A DNA stretch of 8,838 bases from Dehalococcoidia bacterium (GCA_029859145.1 JAOUDT010000040.1:1-8838), one strand, 5' to 3'. Numbered from the stretch's first letter, positions 1 through 6,530 are shown. Made by a program: numbers and translations. The notes: a model not told the origin generated them from the sequence alone.

Positions 1-322
1 CGAATTGGCCCGTCAATCAAAGGCGGGCATTGTAGTAGAGGAGACCGAGATACCAGTGAAGGAAGAGGTCAGAGCTGCCTGCGAGCTCCTGGGACTGGAC
101 CCCATCTACGTGGCTAACGAAGGCAAGCTGGTAGCTGTAGTTGACCCGACCGATGCGCCCAAGATTCTGGCGCGAATGAGAAAGAATCGCTATGGCAGGT
201 ATGCTGCCATCATCGGCGAGGTAACCGGCGAGCACCCCGGGAAGGTGGTAATGAAAACAAAACTTGGCCCCTCCCGCATCGTAGATATGCTATCCGGGGA
301 ATTGCTCCCCCGGATATGTTAG
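1..322 (+). CDS. hypE: Hydrogenase maturation protein HypE, C-terminal part (5' end outside window)
   Basis: HypE is a cytoplasmic enzyme that uses ATP to dehydrate a carbamoyl group on its own C-terminal cysteine to a thiocyanate. The cyanide then goes to the iron of the [NiFe]-hydrogenase active site through HypC-HypD. Only about the last 106 residues are visible, roughly the C-terminal third of a protein usually near 340 residues; the first full codon starts at base 2. The segment reads as the AIRS-type C-terminal domain, with REEVRAACELLGLDP, YVANEGKLVAVV and the signature tail LPRIC directly before the TAG stop at 320-322. The final Cys is the residue modified by HypF, which is encoded in this window at 2206-4578 on the other strand. 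A TTG at base 5 is in frame but internal, so it is not a start. nadK follows after a short gap. Family assignment is firm because of the PRIC end. Confidence 0.95.
   Translation, partial: ELARQSKAGIVVEETEIPVKEEVRAACELLGLDPIYVANEGKLVAVVDPTDAPKILARMRKNRYGRYAAIIGEVTGEHPGKVVMKTKLGPSRIVDMLSGELLPRIC
291..316 (+). promoter_or_regulatory. GC-rich stem-loop at the 3' end of hypE
   Basis: TATCCGGGG (291-299) and CCCCGGATA (308-316) form a perfect 9-bp stem with an 8-base loop. It overlaps the last codons of hypE and ends 4 bases before the stop codon. Only a short T run (327-329) follows, so it is not a classical intrinsic terminator. It could be a weak terminator, an attenuator before nadK or an mRNA 3'-end stabiliser. 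The pairing is seen; the role is inferred. Confidence 0.5.
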
Positions 323-323
323 A

Positions 324-351
324 TAGTTTGACAGTCAGAATTCACCAGTGG
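324..351 (+). repeat. Imperfect 28-bp intergenic repeat, copy A (hypE-nadK gap)
   Basis: This segment carries TAGTTTGA (324-331), TCAGAATTC (335-343), CC (345-346) and TGG (349-351). The same blocks in the same order, with one base fewer between the first two, occur at 4623-4649 upstream of hypF. About 23 of 28 positions agree. Copy A contains the TTGACA hexamer of the candidate nadK promoter. A shared operator is one possible reading. Confidence 0.5.
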
Positions 352-357
352 TACATT
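328..357 (+). promoter_or_regulatory. Candidate promoter for nadK
   Basis: A perfect TTGACA (328-333) is followed after 18 bases by TACATT (352-357), a 4/6 match to the -10 consensus. Transcription would start near base 363-366, at the GTG start codon of nadK at 365. The -10 match is modest and nadK could instead be read through from hypE, so this is tentative. Confidence 0.35.
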
Positions 358-364
358 GCTACCT

Positions 365-1186
365 GTGAAGCGCATCGGTATTCTCTATCACCCTCTACGC
401 GAAAAAGCCCGAGACTTAAGCGAGAAACTGCAAGAGTTTTTGTCCTCTAAGGATGTCTCTTCATGGCGATGCTCAGCTTGGGACGAGGATAAAGCTAAAC
501 CACAAGTGGCCGGCACGGAGTTAATTCTCAGCATCGGCGGAGATGGCACTATCCTCCATTGCGCCCGAATCGTAGCTCCCTTGTCGGTGCCCATCTTAGG
601 TATAAACCTGGGCAGGCTGGGGTTTATCACGGAGATAGATAGCGACGAGGTCACGTCTCATTTGTCCGGTTTGCTCGGGGGAAAAGGCTGGATCGAGGAA
701 AGGGCCATGCTCGAGGCTCAGGTTGCGGACAAAAGCTTTCATGCCTTGAATGACGTCGTGCTGCACAGTGTAGCGGTTCGCCTGGTTAACATAAAGGCAG
801 AAGTCGACGGCACAGCGATAACCACCTACCGGGCTGATGGCTTGATTGTCGCCACCGCCACCGGGAGCACCAGCTATGCCCTGGCATCTGGCGGACCGAT
901 TCTTCACCCTCAATCCAGGGAAATCGTCCTCCAACCGGTATCCTGCCACCTGGGATTGAGTCACGCCCTGGTACTACCTCCGCAGAGCATAGTTGATTTG
1001 AAGGTTGCCCCCAGAGAAAAGGTCGTACTCAGCATTGACGGACAAATTGAGTTGCCTTTATCGGACGGGCAGAATGTCAGAGTGAAGCTCAGCCCTTACA
1101 CAGCTCGCTTCCTGAGAATTCACGAGCCGACTTATTTCTACAGTTCGTTATGGCAAAAGCTGGGAGGAAGAGGAAGTGAAAGCTGA
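365..1186 (+). CDS. nadK: NAD kinase
   Basis: NAD kinase phosphorylates NAD to NADP in the cytoplasm, using ATP or polyphosphate, and is the only route to NADP in most bacteria. From the GTG start the protein has 273 residues, normal for the family. The GGDGT motif lies at residues 58-62 within LILSIGGDGTIL. NLGRLGFITEI follows at about 81-91, ALND at 127-130, the glycine-rich segment DGLIVATATGSTSYAL at 158-173, and SIDGQ at 223-227. The start is uncertain. GTG 365 gives the typical opening MKRIGILYHPL, TTG 356 would add three residues, and an in-frame stop at 329-331 excludes anything longer. Neither start has a convincing Shine-Dalgarno site. The 3' end overlaps the acetyltransferase gene by 11 bases, which suggests translational coupling. 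hypE lies 33-42 bp upstream. Product assignment is firm. Confidence 0.94.
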   Translation: MKRIGILYHPLREKARDLSEKLQEFLSSKDVSSWRCSAWDEDKAKPQVAGTELILSIGGDGTILHCARIVAPLSVPILGINLGRLGFITEIDSDEVTSHLSGLLGGKGWIEERAMLEAQVADKSFHALNDVVLHSVAVRLVNIKAEVDGTAITTYRADGLIVATATGSTSYALASGGPILHPQSREIVLQPVSCHLGLSHALVLPPQSIVDLKVAPREKVVLSIDGQIELPLSDGQNVRVKLSPYTARFLRIHEPTYFYSSLWQKLGGRGSES

Positions 1187-1640
1187 TATGAAGGTTGATA
1201 GGGCGAAGGTGGGCGATGCTAACTCCGTGCACCGGCTGATCAGTCATTTTGCTGACAGGGGCGAGGTGTTGCCTCGTGCATTATCCGAGATATATGAAGG
1301 AATTAGAGACTACTTCGTGGTCAGGAAAGAAGGTCGGGTTATCGCGTGCGCAGCCTTACAGGTTACCTGGGTTGACCTGGCGGAAATCAGATCTCTGGCT
1401 GTCGATGAACAGGCACAGAGCCAAGAGATTGGTTCAAAGCTGGTTCAGGCCTGTCTGGAAGAGGCCAAGGAGCTGGGGATACCCAGGGTTTTTTGCCTCG
1501 TTCGCAAGCCCGCTTTCTTTGAGAAACACGGCTTCCAGCTAATCGACAAGAAAGAGTTGCCTCAGAAGGTATGGGCAGACTGCTATCGCTGTCCCAAGTT
1601 TCCCGATTGCGATGAGGTAGCTCTTATGCGACAACTTTAA
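1176..1640 (+). CDS. GNAT-family N-acetyltransferase, ArgA-like
   Basis: This is a single-domain GNAT acetyltransferase of 154 residues that would transfer acetyl from acetyl-CoA to an amino group. It resembles the short ArgA-like family (COG1246 type, some members being N-acetylglutamate synthases). The shared features are VLPRALSEIYEGIRDYFV (31-48), DLAEIRSLAVDE (67-78), FFEKHGF (114-120) and the cysteine-containing tail CYRCPKFPDCDE (136-147). Glutamate as substrate is inferred from the family only. The acetyl-CoA pyrophosphate-binding motif, normally Q/R-x-x-G-x-G, reads QSQEIG (81-86), so its first glycine is Glu84. GTG 1176 was chosen because GGAGGA (1163-1168) sits 7 bases upstream. 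ATG 1188, four codons later, gives the more usual opening MKV and is a real alternative. The gene overlaps nadK by 11 bp and is followed after 45 bp by the Nudix gene. Confidence 0.85.
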   Translation: MKADMKVDRAKVGDANSVHRLISHFADRGEVLPRALSEIYEGIRDYFVVRKEGRVIACAALQVTWVDLAEIRSLAVDEQAQSQEIGSKLVQACLEEAKELGIPRVFCLVRKPAFFEKHGFQLIDKKELPQKVWADCYRCPKFPDCDEVALMRQL

Positions 1641-1685
1641 GGCTCGGCAGTGGAAGCGACGACATTCTAGCGAAATGGCAGGAAC

Positions 1686-2228
1686 ATGTTGAAACCGGAA
1701 AAGAAGGTAGCTACCCAGCAGATATATCAGGGGCGCGCGGTAAACGTACGCGTAGACACAGTGGAGAAAGCCAGCGGCATAAAAACCACGCGAGAGGTGG
1801 TGGAACACAGCGATTGTATAGCTGTGGTGGCCCTCGATGAACAAGGCAATATCCTTCTGGTTCGTCAGTTCCGCCACGCCGTGGACAGGTTTCTCATGGA
1901 AATACCAGCTGGTGGCATTGACCCCGGAGAAGAGCCCGTGGACTCCGTGCGCCGCGAATTGCAGGAGGAAATTGGCTACTTCCCCAGGAAAATAGACAAA
2001 TTGGGGGGCTTTTATGCCACCCCGGGATATGGAACGGAGTACCTCCACTGCTTCGTGGCTACAGACCTCGTGCCCGCTCGTCTCGTGGCTGAGGACACCG
2101 ACGATATCGAGCTAGTCCGCGTTTCCCCGGATGAGATACCCCGACTTATCGCCTCGGGCGAAATCTGCGATGCCAAAAGCATCGCTGCGTTGCTTACGTT
2201 TCTCTTCACACGGCGAAATTGGCAATGA
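1686..2228 (+). CDS. Nudix hydrolase, probable ADP-ribose pyrophosphatase
   Basis: The 180-residue protein probably hydrolyses ADP-ribose to AMP and ribose 5-phosphate, clearing ADP-ribose produced by NAD turnover. The Nudix box is complete at residues 76-98: G76, E82, R90-E91-L92, E94-E95, G97. The catalytic glutamates are all present. A proline at 113 (FYATPGYGTEYLH), about 15 residues after the box, is the mark usually seen in ADP-ribose pyrophosphatases of the NudF type. The N-terminal part, with REVVEHSDCIAVVAL and LLVRQFRH, also fits that subfamily. The start ATG is preceded by GGCAGGA with very short spacing, a weak ribosome site. It is the last gene of the + strand cluster with nadK, and both act on NAD metabolism. 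Its 3' end overlaps the 3' end of hypF by 23 bp. The exact substrate is inferred. Confidence 0.9.
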   Translation: MLKPEKKVATQQIYQGRAVNVRVDTVEKASGIKTTREVVEHSDCIAVVALDEQGNILLVRQFRHAVDRFLMEIPAGGIDPGEEPVDSVRRELQEEIGYFPRKIDKLGGFYATPGYGTEYLHCFVATDLVPARLVAEDTDDIELVRVSPDEIPRLIASGEICDAKSIAALLTFLFTRRNWQ

Positions 2229-4578
2229 CGGCTTGCCCCAGGGAGACGCAACCGTCATTACAGGGCACTTGCCTGTGGGTGAAGACCTGAAAACCGCTGC
2301 TTTCCAGTAGGTTGACTGTTCTTCTTAACAGCAAGCGATTCTGAAATACGCCACCACTTAATGCAACCTGTCTGATGCCGGTTTCATCGGCTATCAACCG
2401 ACACATTTCGTTTGTCATCTGAGCAACGGTATTGTGGAATCTGACTGCTATCGTACCGTCCGAGACACCACGCCGTAAATCATCTATTACGGCGGAGAGC
2501 AGGTCCTTCAGGCGCACGACTCTTATTGCCTCGTCTTTCACCATACTGAATGAGTAGTGTTCCTGAGCATGGGAGATTCCTTTGTCACTTACGCTGCTGG
2601 CAATGAGAGAGGAGTAGGCGTTCATTTCCAGTTCCACCGCCGCCTGCCCTTCGTAATCTATTTCGCCCCTTATGCCCAGCAGGGCTGATATGGCATCAAA
2701 AAGGCGCCCCATGCTTGAGCAAAGCGGCGAATTTATCTTCCTCTCTATCTGGCGCTTGATGATGTCTATTTCAACATCCCCAACTTGCCCGATGGAGGCC
2801 TGTCGAGGTTGCTTTCCCTTAACATCGTTCAGGGTCGCCATGGCAGCGTTAAGACCATTTTCCCCCAGTAGAGTGAGAATGTAGCCGATGGCGGTGCGAT
2901 ATGGCTTGTTTATAGCTGCGTCTCCTCCGGGCAGAGGCAGATATTCTAGATGTCCTGCCCTGCGAAAACTACGGTAATCAGCTATCAGGAATTCTCCTCC
3001 CCAGATATTGCCATCGGCACCCATCCCTGTGCCGTCGAAAGCCACACCTATAACCGAGGACTCAACCCCATTGTCGGCCAGACAACTGGCGATATGGGCA
3101 TGGTGGTGCTGCACCGGAACAAGCTTCATGCCGGACTCGCCCAATTCATGGGCATACTTGGTGGCCAGATAATCAGGGTGGAGGTCATGGGCAACGATTT
3201 CAGGCCGTATGCGGAAAAGCCTTTCGTAAAGAGATATGGTGCTCTCAAAATGCTCCAATGTTTCCATATTCTGCATATCGCCGATATGCTGCGATAAGAA
3301 AGCATAGTTATCTTTGGTCAGGCAGAACGTATTCTTTTCCTCACTGCCGCAACCAAGTACCTGCCCGGCTCGAAACGGCAGGCGGATGGGGTAAGGAGCA
3401 TAGCTACGCGCTCGCCTTACCAGCTGGCTTGTGCCCCTTTCCACCATAGCCACACTGTCGTCGTAGCGGGAGTAAATGTCCCGATTATGGATTAGAAAAT
3501 AGTCGGCGATACCGGAAAGCCTCCTCAAAGCTTCATCATTGTCCCGGGCGATGGGTTCTTCGCTGAGATTGCCGCTGGTCATTACTAGAGGCACGCCCGT
3601 ATCCCTGAGCAGTATGTGGTGAAGCGGTGTGTACGGCAGCATGATTCCCAAGAACCATAGATTGGGGGCTACCTCTCGGGACACAGATGAGCCCTCTCTC
3701 CAGATCATGAGCACGATGGGGCTTTGAGGTGAGGTCAGCAATTTTTCCTCCTCTGGCAAGACGTAGCAGTGCCTTTTCGCTTCCTCCAGACTGGCGACCA
3801 TTACGGCAAGGGGCTTCGAAGGGCGCTTCTTCCTCCGCCGCAGTGTCTTAACGGCGGTCTCGTTGGTCGCATCGCAAGCCAGGAGAAAACCGCCAAGTCC
3901 TTTAATAGCCACGATTCTCCCTTGCTTGAGGAGTTGACTGGCTTCGGCAATAGCATTTGAGTCGTTTATCAAATTGCCCTGGTTATCAACCAGCTGCACC
4001 TGGGGACCGCATTTCGGGCAGGCGTTTGGCTGGGCATGGAAGCGGCGGTCCAGGGGATTATCATATTCGGCCTGGCACTGGGGGCACATCTGGAAGTAGC
4101 GCATAGTGGTCTTGGGGCGGTCATATGGCATACCTTCAATTATGGTGAACCGTGGGCCACAGTTGGTGCAGTTGGTGAAGGGATAGCGGTAGCGACGGTC
4201 TCGAGGATTTAGTAACTCGGCAAGACAAGCCGGGCAGGTAGCCACATCCGGAGAGATAAGCTGGCTTTTCCCTGCCTGTGCCTGGCTCTTCCGAATCTCG
4301 AAGTCTTCGTAACCGACCGGGCGATGATGCCTAACAGTTATGTTCTCGATGTGGGCCAGTGGCGGGGCTTTGCCCTCGAGTTCCTGCCTAAACTGCTTGA
4401 TGGCTTCTGCTGCACCCTCTACCTCAATCTTGACATCTTCGGAAGTGTTGTAGACCCAGCCCCTAAGGTTGTGTTTAATAGCCAGTCCGTAGACGAAAGG
4501 CCGGAAGCCGACGCCCTGGACAACGCCTTGGACGCTAATAGAAGCTGACTTGAGAGGTTGTCTTGCTGTTCTTGACAT
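2206..4578 (-). CDS. hypF: Carbamoyltransferase HypF, [NiFe]-hydrogenase maturation
   Basis: HypF uses carbamoyl phosphate and ATP to make carbamoyl-adenylate and transfers the carbamoyl group to the C-terminal Cys of HypE, the first step of cyanide ligand synthesis. The 790-residue protein has the full domain set. An acylphosphatase domain (about 12-96) has GVVQGVGFRPFV, with Arg26 and Asn44 at the catalytic spacing. Two zinc-finger units follow, with CxxC pairs at 115/118, 137/140, 165/168 and 187/190. A YrdC/Sua5-like domain (about 205-390) contains KRPSKPLAVM and TSGNLSEEPI. A Kae1-like C-terminal domain (about 405-790) contains VQHHHAHIASC (489-499), GVAFDGTGMGADG, LSGGVFQNRLL (740-750) and NDGC (774-777). 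The length is slightly above the usual 750-780. The ATG start has a weak GCCAGGT ribosome site just upstream. The gene is transcribed towards the hypE cluster and overlaps the Nudix gene tail-to-tail. Nothing essential looks missing. Confidence 0.97.
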   Translation of the reverse strand: MSRTARQPLKSASISVQGVVQGVGFRPFVYGLAIKHNLRGWVYNTSEDVKIEVEGAAEAIKQFRQELEGKAPPLAHIENITVRHHRPVGYEDFEIRKSQAQAGKSQLISPDVATCPACLAELLNPRDRRYRYPFTNCTNCGPRFTIIEGMPYDRPKTTMRYFQMCPQCQAEYDNPLDRRFHAQPNACPKCGPQVQLVDNQGNLINDSNAIAEASQLLKQGRIVAIKGLGGFLLACDATNETAVKTLRRRKKRPSKPLAVMVASLEEAKRHCYVLPEEEKLLTSPQSPIVLMIWREGSSVSREVAPNLWFLGIMLPYTPLHHILLRDTGVPLVMTSGNLSEEPIARDNDEALRRLSGIADYFLIHNRDIYSRYDDSVAMVERGTSQLVRRARSYAPYPIRLPFRAGQVLGCGSEEKNTFCLTKDNYAFLSQHIGDMQNMETLEHFESTISLYERLFRIRPEIVAHDLHPDYLATKYAHELGESGMKLVPVQHHHAHIASCLADNGVESSVIGVAFDGTGMGADGNIWGGEFLIADYRSFRRAGHLEYLPLPGGDAAINKPYRTAIGYILTLLGENGLNAAMATLNDVKGKQPRQASIGQVGDVEIDIIKRQIERKINSPLCSSMGRLFDAISALLGIRGEIDYEGQAAVELEMNAYSSLIASSVSDKGISHAQEHYSFSMVKDEAIRVVRLKDLLSAVIDDLRRGVSDGTIAVRFHNTVAQMTNEMCRLIADETGIRQVALSGGVFQNRLLLRRTVNLLESSGFQVFTHRQVPCNDGCVSLGQAVIANFAV
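2224..2259. terminator. Stem-loop at the convergent Nudix-hypF junction
   Basis: AATGACGG (2224-2231) pairs with CCGTCATT (2252-2259). Inside that stem, after one bulged C (2232), TTGC (2233-2236) pairs with GCAA (2248-2251). The result is a 12-bp stem with an 11-base loop. It spans the Nudix stop codon and lies inside the last hypF codons. No long T run follows on either strand, so a classical intrinsic terminator is not shown. As the meeting point of two transcription units, it is the likeliest place for an end or RNA-stabilising structure. Confidence 0.4.
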
Positions 4579-4589
4579 ACGCTACCTGG

Positions 4590-4609
4590 CGAAAATCTGG
4601 CGATTTTCG
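4590..4609 (-). promoter_or_regulatory. Hairpin in the hypF 5' leader
   Basis: CGAAAATC (4590-4597) and GATTTTCG (4602-4609) form a perfect 8-bp inverted repeat with a 4-base loop. It ends 11 bases before the hypF ATG, immediately next to the weak ribosome site. In the transcript it could limit ribosome access, or the DNA could bind a regulator. There is no T run after it in the hypF direction, so it does not look like a terminator. Confidence 0.45.
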
Positions 4610-4622
4610 TGAGTATGGCAAT

Positions 4623-4649
4623 TAGTTTGAAATCAGAATTCGCCTCTGG
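4623..4649. repeat. Imperfect 28-bp intergenic repeat, copy B (upstream of hypF)
   Basis: TAGTTTGA (4623-4630), TCAGAATTC (4633-4641), CC (4643-4644) and TGG (4647-4649) match copy A at 324-351, with one base fewer between the first two blocks. It lies around the predicted hypF transcription start. Relative to hypF it runs antisense, while copy A runs sense to nadK. This would matter less for a protein-binding site than for an RNA element. Confidence 0.5.
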
Positions 4650-4653
4650 CTAG

Positions 4654-4681
4654 TTTATAAGATGATTCCTCAGGAATGCAA
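4654..4681 (-). promoter_or_regulatory. Candidate hypF promoter with a palindrome in its spacer
   Basis: Read on the minus strand, TTGCAT (4681-4676) is followed after 16 bases by TATAAA (4659-4654), a reasonable sigma-70-type pair. Transcription would start near 4647, leaving a leader of about 70 bases before hypF. The spacer and the edge of the -35 box contain a perfect dyad, ATTCCT-C-AGGAAT (4665-4677), placed where a repressor would block RNA polymerase. Alternatively the dyad is a weak structure after the end of the upstream oxidoreductase gene. Confidence 0.45.
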
Positions 4682-4694
4682 TATTCAGCTAAGT

Positions 4695-6521
4695 CTATAC
4701 TAACGCGCCCTCAATTTCAGCCATAATTTCTGCGTTGGTGGAGTGTTCTGGAACAATTGCCGCGCTGGGGCAAGCAGCGGCACACACACCGCATCGCTTG
4801 CACCTGAGGTCATTTATGACTGCTACAGCTTTATCCCCAGATTTCTCTAGTTTGATGGCATCATAGCTGCATAAGAAAGCGCAGACCCCGCATCCGCTAC
4901 ATATCTCTCGATTGACTTCAATTCTTGGTATCTCTTGTTGAAGCCCGAGCATCACACATGCCTTACAACTCTTACAGGGGCCGCAGTATAGACATCTTCC
5001 AGCCTCTTCCACAGCATCCTTCAGGGTGAAGCCCTTCTCAAAAGGTTTGAAGTTTATCCTTTTTTTCGCCGGCAACCATTCAAGCTCAGGTTGAGGCTTG
5101 TACTCTGCAGCCCTGGGAATAGCTGCTTTCTCATACTCCATCTCTCTGCCTTTCTTGAGGTCTTCACCTTTGAGGTAGCGGTCTATAGACTCGGCAGCTA
5201 CCATACCTTCTCTCATTGCATCCGAGGCATAGCCGATCCGCCTGACATCACCTCCAACGAAAATCCCTTCTACACGATTGCTCATCAGAGTAAGCGGGTC
5301 GACATCAATCCTGTCTCTTTCGTCCAGTAGACCCACCTGCCGGAAAGGTGTCCTCGGCCAAGTCTGCCCGATGGTGATAAGTAGCACATCACCCTCAAGA
5401 TATATCACGTCACTCTTATCAAACTTGGGATTGAATCCCCTGTATCCCATCTCGTTGTAGACCGATGTGCACCGTGGGCACTTTATCTTCCGAAATTTGC
5501 CATCCTCACCAACTATCTCCTCTACGCCCCGGCTATAGACGATTTGAATTCCTTCTTCACTGGCGCCCTCAATTTCCTCAACATCGGCCGGTATCCCATC
5601 TTTAGAAGCCTTATCTTCATTCTCCAGGCACACCAGGGTAACTTTTCCGCCCAGTCGTCGGGCGGTTCTTGCTGTATCAAATGCCACGTTGCCGCCCCCA
5701 ATTACTATCACCCTTTTGCCTTCAAAGAGCCGGGGACGAGCCTTCCCTTGGCTGACATCAGAGAGGAGGTTCAAACCAAACATGACTGCTTCCAGGTCTG
5801 CTCCCGCCACAAGTTTTCCTTCAAATCTAAGGCGTCTTGGAAAGGGGGTGCCGGTAGCAATAAATATGGCCTGGTAGCCTTCTTTTCTGAGTTCATCCAT
5901 CGTTTTCTTCCAATCACCCATTGTGGGCTCGAACTGAACATCTTTGACATCTATACGAGCAATCCTCACCAAACTATCCAAAGTATCATCCAATATATTC
6001 TTGGGGAGGCGATACTGAGGGATTAGTCTCAGAGCACCCCCTAGATCGGAACGCTTTGCCACCATAGAGACCCGGTAGCCCTTCTTGCTCAATGTATAAG
6101 CACACATCAGGCTTGCCGGTCCTCCTCCGATCACCGCCACCTTTTCCCCGGTGAGAGGAGGATGGGAGGGTTTTGTTTTCAGATGGGACAGATAATGCTC
6201 GGCGACAAATCGCAAAAGCAGTATTCTTCTCACTGCCCCAGTTTGCTCTTCATAATTGCACTCTTTTTCGCAAAGGCCGCAAATATAGCCACAAACAATT
6301 GGAAATAGGGGGTTCTGTTCATAGACTTCGTCGCCTATCTTCAATATCTGGCTGGAAGCTTCCTTTTCATCCAGAGGAAGGCACGAAATCATAACGTGAT
6401 TGCGTTGAATATCTATTTTGAGAGGACAACGAACCTGACAAGGAGGCAAATATGCCTTGCCGCTGGCTTCATCAATTACCTGCTCAATTTGCGAAGCAAC
6501 ATCATCTATCTCTTTCGTCAT
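4695..6521 (-). CDS. GltD-like FAD/NAD(P)-dependent oxidoreductase with C-terminal double ferredoxin domain
   Basis: This 608-residue protein resembles the small subunit of glutamate synthase and related NAD(P)H-ferredoxin oxidoreductases. It would move electrons between NAD(P)H and Fe-S carriers through FAD in the cytoplasm. An N-terminal Fe-S domain has Cys28, 32, 77, 81, 84 and 88. The FAD-binding loop is VAVIGGGPASL (128-138) and the NAD(P)H-binding loop is VIVIGGGNVAFDTA (271-284). FVGGDVRR (421-428) is the second FAD contact. Five cysteines at exact three-residue spacing (510-522) precede two 4Fe-4S motifs, CSGCGVCAFLC (541-551) and CKRCGVCAAAC (574-584). No GltB-like large subunit is visible, so the partner and pathway are unknown. 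ATG 6521 was chosen because AGGGAGGT lies 9 bases upstream. ATG 6569 would add 16 residues but has only AAAGG touching the codon. hypF follows 116 bp downstream on the same strand. The class is clear; the physiological reaction is not. Confidence 0.88.
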   Translation of the reverse strand: MTKEIDDVASQIEQVIDEASGKAYLPPCQVRCPLKIDIQRNHVMISCLPLDEKEASSQILKIGDEVYEQNPLFPIVCGYICGLCEKECNYEEQTGAVRRILLLRFVAEHYLSHLKTKPSHPPLTGEKVAVIGGGPASLMCAYTLSKKGYRVSMVAKRSDLGGALRLIPQYRLPKNILDDTLDSLVRIARIDVKDVQFEPTMGDWKKTMDELRKEGYQAIFIATGTPFPRRLRFEGKLVAGADLEAVMFGLNLLSDVSQGKARPRLFEGKRVIVIGGGNVAFDTARTARRLGGKVTLVCLENEDKASKDGIPADVEEIEGASEEGIQIVYSRGVEEIVGEDGKFRKIKCPRCTSVYNEMGYRGFNPKFDKSDVIYLEGDVLLITIGQTWPRTPFRQVGLLDERDRIDVDPLTLMSNRVEGIFVGGDVRRIGYASDAMREGMVAAESIDRYLKGEDLKKGREMEYEKAAIPRAAEYKPQPELEWLPAKKRINFKPFEKGFTLKDAVEEAGRCLYCGPCKSCKACVMLGLQQEIPRIEVNREICSGCGVCAFLCSYDAIKLEKSGDKAVAVINDLRCKRCGVCAAACPSAAIVPEHSTNAEIMAEIEGALV

Positions 6522-6530
6522 GCTCAGTGA

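Noticed and set aside
596..964. 122-codon open frame on the minus strand
   Set aside because: It is fully antisense to the conserved core of nadK and shows no motif or good ribosome site.
1113..1126. A possible third copy of the repeat core (TGAGAATTCACGAG)
   Set aside because: It matches only 12 of 14 bases of one block, lies inside conserved nadK coding sequence and lacks the TAGTTTGA block. Chance is enough to explain it.
1539..2048. 169-codon open frame on the minus strand
   Set aside because: It lies opposite the acetyltransferase end and the Nudix gene, both of which carry clear family motifs. Its translation shows no recognisable domain.
5544..6026. 160-codon open frame on the plus strand
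   Set aside because: It is antisense to the FAD/NAD(P)-binding part of the oxidoreductase, which is clearly the coding frame.
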